Assembly (NCBI RefSeq): GCF_029854195.1
Contig: NZ_CP122960.1
Span: 1,618,001-1,682,000, forward strand
From: Amylibacter sp. IMCC11727
Lineage (GTDB): Bacteria > Pseudomonadota > Alphaproteobacteria > Rhodobacterales > Rhodobacteraceae
DNA length: 64,000 nucleotides
Direction: 5' to 3'
Of this stretch, positions 1 to 7,741 are shown piece by piece (the first letter of the stretch is position 1; the number at the start of each line of letters is the position of its first letter). The notes beneath the pieces are model-generated. The model saw nothing but the letters and a program-made list of their open reading frames with translations, did no database searches and was not told the origin of the DNA. The translations under genes were made by a program, and so were the position numbers.

Positions 1-1251
1 CACGACCGCACGCTGAAAGGCGCGCAAAAGCGTGGCCATTGGGATGGCACGGCCAAGATCATTAAGAATGGTCGCGATTGGATCATCGACGAGATGAAAA
101 AATCTGGCCTGCGCGGGCGTGGCGGGGCAGGGTTCCCGACAGGTTTGAAATGGTCCTTTATGCCAAAGGAATCTGACGGTCGCCCGTCCTATCTGGTTGT
201 GAATGCGGATGAGTCCGAGCCGGGCACGTGCAAAGACCGCGAAATCATGCGCCATGATCCGCACACGCTGATCGAAGGCTGCTTGATCGCGTCTTTCGCC
301 ATGAACGCGAACGCGTGTTACATCTATATTCGCGGGGAGTTCATTCGCGAGCGTGAAGCCCTGCAAGCCGCCATTGACGAGGCTTACGACGCAGGCCTTT
401 TGGGTAAGAATGCTGCAAAATCTGGTTGGGATTTCGATCTCTATCTGGCCCACGGTGCGGGTGCGTATATCTGTGGTGAGGAAACAGCTCTTCTTGAAAG
501 TCTTGAAGGCAAAAAAGGCATGCCACGCATGAAGCCACCGTTCCCAGCGGGTGCGGGTCTGTATGGCTGCCCGACAACTGTGAATAACGTGGAATCCATT
601 GCCGTTGTGCCAACAATTCTGCGCCGTGGCGCGGATTGGTTCACCAGCTTTGGTCGTCCGAACAATGCTGGCACGAAATTGTTCGCCTTTTCTGGCCATG
701 TGAACCACCCCTGTGTGGTGGAAGACGCTATGTCCACTCCATTGCGTGAGTTGATTGATCGTCACTGCGGCGGTGTTCGCGGCGGTTGGGACAACCTGAA
801 AGCGGTTATTCCGGGCGGAGCCTCTGTGCCGCTGCTGCCAAAAGACATGTGTGACGAAGCCATCATGGATTTCGACTGGCTGCGCGAACAACGCTCTGGT
901 CTTGGCACAGCGGCCGTGATCGTGATGGATCAATCCACCGATGTGATCAAAGCGATCTGGCGTTTGTCTGCGTTTTACAAACATGAAAGCTGTGGTCAGT
1001 GTACGCCATGTCGCGAAGGCACGGGCTGGATGATGCGTGTGATGGATCGTTTGGTCAAAGGCGAGGCAGAAGTTGAAGAAATCGACATGCTGCTCGACGT
1101 GACCAAACAGGTTGAAGGCCACACCATTTGTGCGCTTGGCGATGCAGCCGCTTGGCCGATCCAAGGTTTGATCCGTCACTTCCGCGATGAGATCGAAGAC
1201 CGCATCAAACACAAACGCACTGGCCGCGTCAGCGCGGTTGCGGCGGAATAA
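1..1251 (+). CDS. nuoF: NADH-quinone oxidoreductase subunit F (5'-truncated by window edge)
   Basis: NuoF binds NADH, FMN and the N3 [4Fe-4S] cluster and is the electron entry point of the peripheral arm of complex I on the cytoplasmic side. The frame is open from base 1, so the start lies upstream and about 416 residues are visible. The GRGGAGFPTG FMN/NADH loop is at window residues 37-46. The cluster ligands are Cys331, Cys334 and Cys337 (CGQCTPC) and Cys377. An internal ATG at 94 is not the start, because the residues before it (HDRTLKGAQKRGHWDG) are normal NuoF sequence. It heads the visible part of the nuo operon, with an accessory gene only 8 nt downstream. Confidence 0.97.
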   Translation, partial: HDRTLKGAQKRGHWDGTAKIIKNGRDWIIDEMKKSGLRGRGGAGFPTGLKWSFMPKESDGRPSYLVVNADESEPGTCKDREIMRHDPHTLIEGCLIASFAMNANACYIYIRGEFIREREALQAAIDEAYDAGLLGKNAAKSGWDFDLYLAHGAGAYICGEETALLESLEGKKGMPRMKPPFPAGAGLYGCPTTVNNVESIAVVPTILRRGADWFTSFGRPNNAGTKLFAFSGHVNHPCVVEDAMSTPLRELIDRHCGGVRGGWDNLKAVIPGGASVPLLPKDMCDEAIMDFDWLREQRSGLGTAAVIVMDQSTDVIKAIWRLSAFYKHESCGQCTPCREGTGWMMRVMDRLVKGEAEVEEIDMLLDVTKQVEGHTICALGDAAAWPIQGLIRHFRDEIEDRIKHKRTGRVSAVAAE

Positions 1252-1259
1252 TCCAATCC

Positions 1260-1715
1260 ATGACACATGAATTTCAGCTTGCCGAGTTCAATTTCGGCAC
1301 GCTGAAATACGATTGGGATGATCCGCGTGTGGCGGATTTTCAAAACAACCTTGATTTGGTAAATGGCTTAGCCGCCAAGTCCGATGGTTTTATCTGGCGT
1401 ATGCTTGATGATGAAATGGAAGCAGCGCAAACCGATGTGCAGGGTGTTTTCGCTAATCCGCGCACCGCATCCACACTGTCGGTTTGGCGCGATGTCGAAA
1501 GCTTATCGGCATTTGTTTGGAAAACTATTCACAAACGGTTTTATGATCGCAAAGGCGAATGGTTCGATCCGCAAGGCAACGGAAATTTTGTTATGTGGTG
1601 GGTGCCCAAAGGCCATAGACCAAGCATTTCCGAAGCAATGGCACGATTCAAACATTTGGAAACACATGGCGATAGCGATCATGCCTTTGGTTGGGATTAC
1701 GCCAGAAAAACCTGA
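1260..1715 (+). CDS. DUF3291 family protein
   Basis: A 151-residue soluble protein without signal peptide. It matches the DUF3291 pattern as I know it: an N-terminal LAEFNFGTLKYDWDDPRVADF stretch, a SVWRDVESLSAFVWKTIH core and a MWWVPKGHRPSISEA segment near the C-terminus. These proteins look like small dimeric alpha/beta-barrel (ABM-like) domains; no reaction is established to my knowledge. It sits 8 nt after nuoF in the same direction, so it should be co-transcribed with complex I. Whether it takes part in assembly or is only a passenger cannot be read from the sequence. Confidence 0.85.
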   Translation: MTHEFQLAEFNFGTLKYDWDDPRVADFQNNLDLVNGLAAKSDGFIWRMLDDEMEAAQTDVQGVFANPRTASTLSVWRDVESLSAFVWKTIHKRFYDRKGEWFDPQGNGNFVMWWVPKGHRPSISEAMARFKHLETHGDSDHAFGWDYARKT

Positions 1716-1827
1716 TATTTCAGGGCTGAAACACGTCGTGAGCCTGCGTGTTATTGCATAACATCGGGCAGGGTCCCATCTTCCAATCAACAACGACCCT
1801 AAGGTCAAACTGATACAGGAGATGATC

Positions 1828-2226
1828 ATGCGCCTGCTTATGATCGCAACATTGAGCCTTACTCTTGCCACCGCTGCCATGGCAAAACCGCCGCTTCGTG
1901 ACGTGCAACATATCAATGATGGGTTGCTTTATGTTGGGCTCGCCGATGAAATTCGCAAAAACTGTTCCAGCATTTCTGGGCGTATTTTTAAGGGCGTTGC
2001 CAGACTGCGAGCGATTCATAAATCGGCGGTAGAGATGGGATATACAAAGGCTGAGATTGAAACATTCGTGGACAGTCGTGCAGAAAAGAACCGCCTAAAG
2101 GCCCGTGGACGCGCTTATTTGAAGGCAAATGGCGCAAGTTTGTCTAAGCCTGCGACTATGTGTGCATTGGGTCGAAAAGAGATCGCCGCGAACAGCGCAA
2201 TTGGTACTTTGCTTTACGAAAATTAA
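1828..2226 (+). CDS. DUF5333-like secreted protein in the nuo operon
   Basis: A small exported protein of about 132 residues. The N-terminus (MRLLMIATLSLTLATAAMA) is a clear Sec signal peptide ending at AMA. The mature part is mainly helical and contains two cysteines (one in KNCSSIS, one in TMCALG) that could form a disulfide. A protein of this type (DUF5333) is a usual accessory gene in Rhodobacterales nuo operons, from memory. I chose the ATG at 1828 over the one at 1822 because AGGAG at 1817-1821 then has a 6-nt spacer. It lies between nuoF and nuoG. Function unknown; a periplasmic role at complex I is only a guess. Confidence 0.7.
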   Translation: MRLLMIATLSLTLATAAMAKPPLRDVQHINDGLLYVGLADEIRKNCSSISGRIFKGVARLRAIHKSAVEMGYTKAEIETFVDSRAEKNRLKARGRAYLKANGASLSKPATMCALGRKEIAANSAIGTLLYEN

Positions 2227-2444
2227 CCAAGCAAAACACTCAGATAATGCCATTTCTGGTAGGAACTCTCTGATTCCAGGGGCCATACCCTTTGAATTGG
2301 AAATTAGTACACTTTTTGCCACCAAAAACGCGTTTCTTTGGTTGAGGCCAGCGCCATCCTACGGTAATTGACCGAGAGGTGGTTTTTGACCGCCAACCAT
2401 CGAAGACAAGCCCAGAGCGACCTTCGCTCGACTTGGGAGGCGGC
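2227..2444 (+). promoter_or_regulatory. nuoG leader with a stem-loop just before the ribosome binding site
   Basis: This 218-nt gap is the longest inside the nuo operon. At 2415-2429 GAGCGA-CCT-TCGCTC forms a perfect 6-bp hairpin, flanked by CAAG and CTTG that can extend it. The stem ends 5 nt before the GGGAGG Shine-Dalgarno (2435-2440) of nuoG. The open frame running back to 2379 has no family-like residues before MTDLRK, so I treat the gap as a leader. It may hold an internal promoter or a translational control element; no clear -35/-10 pair was identified. Confidence 0.35.
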
Positions 2445-4463
2445 ATGACCGATTTGCGCAAAATCATCATCGACGATACCGAAGTAGAAGTGGAAGGCGC
2501 GATGACGCTGATCCAAGCCTGCGAAGTTGCTGGCGTGGAAATCCCTCGTTTCTGTTATCACGAACGTCTGTCGATTGCGGGCAACTGCCGTATGTGTCTG
2601 GTCGAAGTTGTCGGCGGCCCGCCAAAGCCTGCCGCAAGCTGTGCGATGCAGGTGCGTGATTTGCGCCCTGGCCCAGAAGGACAACCACCAGTCGTTAAGA
2701 CAAAGTCACCCATGGTGAAAAAGGCCCGTGAAGGGGTCATGGAATTTTTGCTGATCAACCATCCGCTCGACTGTCCAATCTGCGATCAGGGCGGTGAGTG
2801 CGATTTGCAGGATCAAGCGATGGCCTACGGCGTCGATTTCTCTAGGTTCCGCGAACCAAAGCGGGCGGTTGATGATCTCGACCTTGGTCCGCTGGTTGAT
2901 ACGCAAATGACGCGGTGCATTTCCTGCACGCGGTGTGTGCGGTTTACCTCCGAGGTGGCTGGTATCACGCAGATGGGCCAAACGGGCCGTGGTGAAGATG
3001 CGGAAATCACAACCTACCTCAGCCAAACGCTCGATTCCGAGTTGCAGGGCAATATCATTGATTTGTGCCCAGTGGGCGCGCTGACATCCAAGCCTTATGC
3101 GTTTACCGCGCGGCCTTGGGAGTTGAAGAAAACAGAAACCATTGACGTTATGGATGCGCTTGGGTCCAACATTCGTGTGGATACAAAAGGCCGCGAAGTG
3201 ATGCGGATTATGCCGCGCAACCACGATGGCGTGAACGAAGAGTGGCTGTCAGATAAATCCCGTTTTGTTTGGGATGGTCTGCGCCGTCAGCGTTTGGACA
3301 AGCCTTACGTTCGAGTGAACGGAAAGTTGTCTCCTGCCACATGGGGCGAAGCCTTTGCGGCAATCAAAACAGCAGTTGAAGGCAAGCAAGTTGCAGGTCT
3401 GATCGGTGATCTGGTCAGCACTGAGGCTGTCTTCGCGTTGCAGAATTTGATCGGTTCCTTGGGTGGTCAAGTGGAATGCCGCGTAGATGGTGCGAAGTTG
3501 CCCGCGGGCAATCGGTCCGCCTATGTGGGCACAGCAACTATCGAAGACATCGACACCGCGGAAATGATCCAACTCATCGGCACCAATCCACGGGCCGAAG
3601 CACCTGTGTTGAACGCCCGTTTGCGCAAAGCTTGGATCAACGGTGCGGATATCGGCCTGGTGGGCGAAGCGGTCGATCTGACCTATGATTATGCGCATAT
3701 GGGTGCGGACAAATCCGATCTGGATGCGCTGGTTGCCAAAGACTTTGGCGCGGTGAAAGAGAAAAACTCTGTCGTTATTGTTGGGCAGGGCGCGTTGCAA
3801 GGTGCGGATGGCGCTGCTGTTTTGGCTGCTGCGATGACACTGGCCGAAAAGACGAACAGCAAATTCATGGTTCTCCACACTGCGGCTGGTCGTGTTGGCG
3901 CGATGGATTTGGGCTGTGTGTCTGACGGGGATGCAGATACGCTCGTTACAGGGGCGGATGTTGTGTTCAACCTTGGCTCTGATGAAACGACCATCGCAGA
4001 TGGCCCGTTTGTAATTTATCAGGGCAGCCACGGGGATCGCGGGGCGCACCGCGCGGATGTGATCCTGCCAGCGGCCGCCTATACCGAAGAATCGGGCATT
4101 TTTGTTAACACCGAAGGTCGCCCGCAAATGACGGCACGTGCTGGGTTTGCGCCTGGGGATGCGCGGGAAAACTGGGCTATTCTGCGGGCTTTGTCTGCGG
4201 AACTGGGCCAGACGCTGCCGTTTGACAGCCTGTCCGCGCTGCGTGCGGCAATGTTTGCGCAAGTGCCACATCTGGGCGCAATTGATCAGTTGCCAGAAAA
4301 CGACTGGACGCCGATCAAAGGTAAAGCCTTGAAAAAAGGCGCTCTGACGAACGCAATTTCTGAACATTATCAAACGAACCCGATTGCCCGCGCCAGCCAA
4401 GTTATGGCCGAACTGGCAGCAAACGCAGCGAGCCGCAAAGCGGCGAAACTGGCAGCGGAGTAA
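2445..4463 (+). CDS. nuoG: NADH-quinone oxidoreductase subunit G
   Basis: The large iron-sulfur subunit of the peripheral arm, about 672 residues. The N-terminal ferredoxin-like domain carries the [2Fe-2S] ligands Cys37, Cys48, Cys51 and Cys66. Next comes the His/Cys motif HPLDCPICDQGGEC (cluster N5), then MTRCISCTRC with a distal Cys in LCPVGAL (cluster N4), and a C-terminal molybdopterin-oxidoreductase-like domain that is shorter than in E. coli. The length fits the alphaproteobacterial and mitochondrial (75 kDa) form. The start is ATG 2445 with GGGAGG at 2435-2440; the longer upstream frame does not resemble NuoG. The lipoprotein gene starts 3 nt after the stop. Confidence 0.96.
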   Translation: MTDLRKIIIDDTEVEVEGAMTLIQACEVAGVEIPRFCYHERLSIAGNCRMCLVEVVGGPPKPAASCAMQVRDLRPGPEGQPPVVKTKSPMVKKAREGVMEFLLINHPLDCPICDQGGECDLQDQAMAYGVDFSRFREPKRAVDDLDLGPLVDTQMTRCISCTRCVRFTSEVAGITQMGQTGRGEDAEITTYLSQTLDSELQGNIIDLCPVGALTSKPYAFTARPWELKKTETIDVMDALGSNIRVDTKGREVMRIMPRNHDGVNEEWLSDKSRFVWDGLRRQRLDKPYVRVNGKLSPATWGEAFAAIKTAVEGKQVAGLIGDLVSTEAVFALQNLIGSLGGQVECRVDGAKLPAGNRSAYVGTATIEDIDTAEMIQLIGTNPRAEAPVLNARLRKAWINGADIGLVGEAVDLTYDYAHMGADKSDLDALVAKDFGAVKEKNSVVIVGQGALQGADGAAVLAAAMTLAEKTNSKFMVLHTAAGRVGAMDLGCVSDGDADTLVTGADVVFNLGSDETTIADGPFVIYQGSHGDRGAHRADVILPAAAYTEESGIFVNTEGRPQMTARAGFAPGDARENWAILRALSAELGQTLPFDSLSALRAAMFAQVPHLGAIDQLPENDWTPIKGKALKKGALTNAISEHYQTNPIARASQVMAELAANAASRKAAKLAAE

Positions 4464-4466
4464 TTT

Positions 4467-4862
4467 GTGAAGATGGCAACCCTGATAACCACATGCGCGG
4501 CACTGGCTGCTTGCACACCGACCAAAGGGCCGGTTGTGGATCAGGGTGCGTTCATGCCTGAATACGGGACCATCACGACCAAATTGCTGGATGGGGATCT
4601 CGTCAGTTTCGATGTGGAAATGACGGGTGCTCGCAATGATGATGATGTTTTGGCATTCAACGATTGCGCTGCGGCGCAATATGCGTTGATCCGTGGTGCT
4701 GGGTTTGTGCGCCGCGTGCGCAACGACGTAACGCGCAAGCGTGATGTTTGGATGGGAACAGGAATTTATACGCTGTCAGAGGGTCATCCTGGCGGCGTTG
4801 TTTCAATTGACGCAGAAGTCACGGCAGCTGAATGCCGTGCCAACAATATTCCGACGGTTTAG
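4467..4862 (+). CDS. small lipoprotein in the nuo operon
   Basis: A 131-residue predicted lipoprotein. The N-terminus has a short hydrophobic stretch ending in the lipobox LAAC with Cys16 as the lipidation site. The start is GTG at 4467, with CGGAG at 4456-4460 inside the end of nuoG; an ATG at 4473 is possible but badly spaced. Apart from the lipobox Cys, mature cysteines occur in FNDCAAAQ and AAECRANN and could pair. It lies between nuoG and nuoH with tight spacing on both sides, so it is co-transcribed with complex I. No family recognised; location is probably the periplasmic face of a membrane. Confidence 0.75.
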   Translation: MKMATLITTCAALAACTPTKGPVVDQGAFMPEYGTITTKLLDGDLVSFDVEMTGARNDDDVLAFNDCAAAQYALIRGAGFVRRVRNDVTRKRDVWMGTGIYTLSEGHPGGVVSIDAEVTAAECRANNIPTV

Positions 4863-4871
4863 AGGCGGCTC

Positions 4872-5927
4872 ATGGACGGATTTTTTGCAACGAACCTTGG
4901 CACACTGGTGATTATCATCGCGCAGTGTTTGCTGGTTACCGCGTTTGTCATGGTCAGCTTGCTGTTCCTTGTGTACGGGGATCGTAAAATTTGGGGCGCA
5001 GTGCAAATGCGGCGCGGCCCGAACGTGGTTGGCCCATGGGGTCTGCTACAAACAGTGGCCGATGCGGCGAAATACATCTTTAAAGAGGTGCTGATCCCAG
5101 CAGGGGCGGATAAAACCGTCTTCTTGATGGCACCCTTGCTGTCGTTCATTCTCGCTCTGATCGCATGGGCGGTTATTCCGTTTTCCGAAGACATGGTTCT
5201 GGCGAACCTGAACGTTGCGGTCCTCTACATCTTTGCGATTGGCTCGCTTGAAGTTTACGGCGTGATTATGGGCGGTTGGGCGTCAAACTCCAAATATCCG
5301 TTCCTTGGTTCTTTGCGCTCTGCCGCGCAGATGATCTCTTACGAGGTGTCCATCGGCTTTATCATCATCGGTATTATCATTTCCACGGGTTCCCTGAGCC
5401 TCGTTGATATCGTAAAAGCGCAAGAGGGCGGTTGGGGCCTGTTCAACTGGTACTGGTTGCCCCATTTCCCAATGGTATTCCTGTTCTTTATCAGTGCGTT
5501 GGCTGAAACGAACCGTCCACCGTTTGACCTTCCCGAAGCGGAATCAGAATTGGTTGCGGGCTATCAAGTAGAATATTCATCCACACCGTTCCTGTTGTTC
5601 ATGGCGGGCGAATACATCGCGATTTGGCTGATGTGCGCACTGACTTCGATCTTCTTCTTTGGCGGTTGGTTGTCCCCAATTCCAGGATTGCCAGACGGCG
5701 CATTGTGGCTCGTGTTGAAGATGGCATTCTTCTTCTTCCTCTTCGCCATGGTAAAGGCCATCGTGCCGCGCTACCGCTATGACCAACTGATGCGGATTGG
5801 TTGGAAAGTGTTCTTGCCGCTCTCGCTCATCTGGGTGGTTGTGGTGTCCATTCTGGCATTCACAGATGGCGACGAACGGAACCTTGGCGGCCTGTGGGCA
5901 CGCTGGGAAGTGGAGGCATCAGAATAA
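4872..5927 (+). CDS. nuoH: NADH-quinone oxidoreductase subunit H
   Basis: A membrane subunit of complex I that links the peripheral arm to the proton-pumping arm and forms part of the quinone cavity. It is 351 residues with about eight or nine hydrophobic segments. Family-typical stretches include QMRRGPNVVGPWGLLQ near residue 40, the AETNRPPFDLPEAESELVAG loop facing the quinone site, and PRYRYDQLMRIGWK near the C-terminus. The stop overlaps the ATG of nuoI by one base (TAATG), indicating translational coupling. Confidence 0.97.
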   Translation: MDGFFATNLGTLVIIIAQCLLVTAFVMVSLLFLVYGDRKIWGAVQMRRGPNVVGPWGLLQTVADAAKYIFKEVLIPAGADKTVFLMAPLLSFILALIAWAVIPFSEDMVLANLNVAVLYIFAIGSLEVYGVIMGGWASNSKYPFLGSLRSAAQMISYEVSIGFIIIGIIISTGSLSLVDIVKAQEGGWGLFNWYWLPHFPMVFLFFISALAETNRPPFDLPEAESELVAGYQVEYSSTPFLLFMAGEYIAIWLMCALTSIFFFGGWLSPIPGLPDGALWLVLKMAFFFFLFAMVKAIVPRYRYDQLMRIGWKVFLPLSLIWVVVVSILAFTDGDERNLGGLWARWEVEASE

Positions 5928-6418
5928 TGGCTTTTGATTACGCTCGCGCGACGAAATATTTCCTGCTGCAAGATTTCTGGCAGGGTATGAAGCTGGGTCT
6001 CAAATACTTTGTGAAGCCCAAGGCCACGCTGAACTACCCACATGAAAAAGGGCCTTTGTCTCCGCGTTTCCGCGGCGAACACGCGCTGCGCCGCTATCCA
6101 AACGGCGAAGAACGCTGCATCGCCTGTAAATTGTGCGAAGCGATCTGTCCTGCACAGGCGATCACCATTGATGCGGAGCCGCGTGACGACGGCTCTCGCC
6201 GCACCACGCGCTATGACATCGACATGACGAAATGTATCTATTGCGGTTTTTGCCAAGAGGCTTGCCCAGTGGACGCCATCGTCGAAGGACCAAATTTCGA
6301 ATTCGCCACCGAAACCCGCGAAGAGCTGTTTTATGACAAGGAAAAACTCCTGTCCAACGGCGACCGTTGGGAGGCAGAAATCGCCCGCAACATCGAAATG
6401 GACGCACCGTACCGATGA
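5927..6418 (+). CDS. nuoI: NADH-quinone oxidoreductase subunit I
   Basis: A 163-residue ferredoxin-type subunit carrying clusters N6a and N6b, which pass electrons towards N2 and quinone. Two 4Fe-4S motifs are visible: CIACKLCEAICP (Cys64, 67, 70, 74) and CIYCGFCQEACP (Cys103, 106, 109, 113). The frame is open further upstream into nuoH, but MAFDYARATK at 5927 is the normal family start and overlaps the nuoH stop by one base. Its own stop overlaps the next gene as ATGA. Confidence 0.97.
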   Translation: MAFDYARATKYFLLQDFWQGMKLGLKYFVKPKATLNYPHEKGPLSPRFRGEHALRRYPNGEERCIACKLCEAICPAQAITIDAEPRDDGSRRTTRYDIDMTKCIYCGFCQEACPVDAIVEGPNFEFATETREELFYDKEKLLSNGDRWEAEIARNIEMDAPYR

Positions 6419-6813
6419 GCGATTTTTCTAAAATGTTCGAAGGCTTCATGAAGCAAGGTCAAGACATGGCCGAGCAGATGGGCAAAGAATTTGCCAAGAA
6501 CCAAGCGGAGTGGTTGGGCAAAGCCAAAGGCATGATGCCCGAGGGCATGGCTGACATGGCGCAAGGTATGGTTGGCGATGGCATTGACGCAAAAACACGT
6601 GCATTGGCCACCGTTGCGGGTCTGACGGCCAAAGGCGCAGAAGACACCGCCGCGATCACAACAGCAATTCATGCGGCCACGGCTGCTGGCGCGTCAAAGC
6701 GCGAAGTCACTGAAACTATTCTACAAATGACAGCCATTGGCGCCGTTACGGGTGTTTCAAAGGCAATGATGGCGGCCATGGCTGCCTTCTCCACAGATGG
6801 GGGGTCCGTATGA
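6415..6813 (+). CDS. carboxymuconolactone decarboxylase-like (AhpD-fold) protein within nuo
   Basis: A 132-residue helical protein. The core (GIDAKTRALATVAGLTAKG ... AAGASKREVTETILQMTAIG) fits the CMD/AhpD fold. It contains no cysteine at all, so it lacks the CxxC redox pair of AhpD peroxidase partners; a thiol peroxidase role is therefore unlikely. The first 45 residues are charged and Met/Gln-rich (FEGFMKQGQDMAEQMGKEF). The start at 6415 overlaps the nuoI stop (ATGA) and its stop overlaps nuoJ (ATGA), so it is translationally coupled on both sides. This is strong evidence for co-expression with complex I, but the function is unknown. Confidence 0.82.
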   Translation: MSDFSKMFEGFMKQGQDMAEQMGKEFAKNQAEWLGKAKGMMPEGMADMAQGMVGDGIDAKTRALATVAGLTAKGAEDTAAITTAIHAATAAGASKREVTETILQMTAIGAVTGVSKAMMAAMAAFSTDGGSV

Positions 6814-7424
6814 CCGTCACAGCAATGGCATTTTACCTTTTCGCAATCACAGGGGTGGGCGCTGGCCTGCTCGTTGTGTTGGCGCGCAATCCAGTCCACT
6901 CGGTTTTGTGGCTGATCCTTGCGTTCTTTTCCGCTGCTGGCCTGTTTGTGCTGATGGGTGCAGAGTTCGTCGCCATGCTGCTGGCCATTGTGTACGTGGG
7001 CGCGGTTGCGGTGTTGTTCCTGTTCGTTGTGATGATGCTCGATGTGGATTTCGCCGAACTTAAGGGCGGGATGCAGCGCTACATGCCGCTGGGCCTGTTG
7101 ATTGGGTTGATCCTGTTGATCGAACTGGGCTTGGTTTACGGCCATTGGAATATGTCGGATGCCGCCGCTGGTTTGCGCCAATCCCCAACGCCCCCAATCG
7201 AAGAAACACATAACACGCTTGCACTGGGTCAGTTGATCTACACGGATTACATCTACCTGTTCCAAGCTTCTGGCTTGATCCTGTTGGTGGCCATGATCGG
7301 CGCAATCGTTCTGACACTGCGTCACCGCGAAGATGTGAAACGCCAAAACGTCATGCAGCAAATGCACCGCGACCCAGCGATTGCGATGGAGCTGAAAGAC
7401 GTAAAACCAGGGCAGGGGCTTTAA
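6810..7424 (+). CDS. nuoJ: NADH-quinone oxidoreductase subunit J
   Basis: A membrane subunit (ND6 homologue), 204 residues with five hydrophobic segments. The conserved LMGAEFVAMLLAIVYVGAVA stretch is the flexible third helix typical of NuoJ. The start overlaps the preceding gene by 4 nt, and nuoK follows after 2 nt. Confidence 0.95.
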   Translation: MTVTAMAFYLFAITGVGAGLLVVLARNPVHSVLWLILAFFSAAGLFVLMGAEFVAMLLAIVYVGAVAVLFLFVVMMLDVDFAELKGGMQRYMPLGLLIGLILLIELGLVYGHWNMSDAAAGLRQSPTPPIEETHNTLALGQLIYTDYIYLFQASGLILLVAMIGAIVLTLRHREDVKRQNVMQQMHRDPAIAMELKDVKPGQGL

Positions 7425-7426
7425 TC

Positions 7427-7732
7427 ATGATCACCCTAGAACACTACCTTACTGTCGCAGCGATGCTGTTTGTGATCGGCATTTTCGGCATCTTTTTGAA
7501 CCGCAAAAACGTGATCGTTATTCTGATGTCGATTGAGCTGATGCTCTTGGCTGTGAATATCAATCTTGTGGCATTCTCTGTGCATCTGGGCGACCTTGTG
7601 GGCCAGATTTTCACGTTGTTTGTGCTGACCGTTGCCGCCGCCGAGGCTGCGATTGGTTTGGCAATTCTTGTCTGTTTCTTCCGCAACCGTGGTACAATCG
7701 CGGTGGAAGATGTGAATGTGATGAAGGGGTAG
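7427..7732 (+). CDS. nuoK: NADH-quinone oxidoreductase subunit K
   Basis: A 101-residue, three-helix membrane subunit (ND4L homologue), at the family's usual length. It has the buried glutamates in SIELMLLAVNINLVAF and VAAAEAAIGLAILV that take part in the proton path. It is tightly spaced between nuoJ (2 nt) and nuoL (9 nt). Confidence 0.96.
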   Translation: MITLEHYLTVAAMLFVIGIFGIFLNRKNVIVILMSIELMLLAVNINLVAFSVHLGDLVGQIFTLFVLTVAAAEAAIGLAILVCFFRNRGTIAVEDVNVMKG

Positions 7733-7741
7733 ATTTTACTC

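Noticed and set aside
2379..2444. N-terminal extension of nuoG.
   Set aside because: The extra residues do not resemble NuoG, while ATG 2445 has a strong Shine-Dalgarno and the normal family start.
3249..4679. Long minus-strand frame (476 codons) antisense to nuoG.
   Set aside because: Cys/His/Arg-rich shadow frame of a well-supported gene; no family features.
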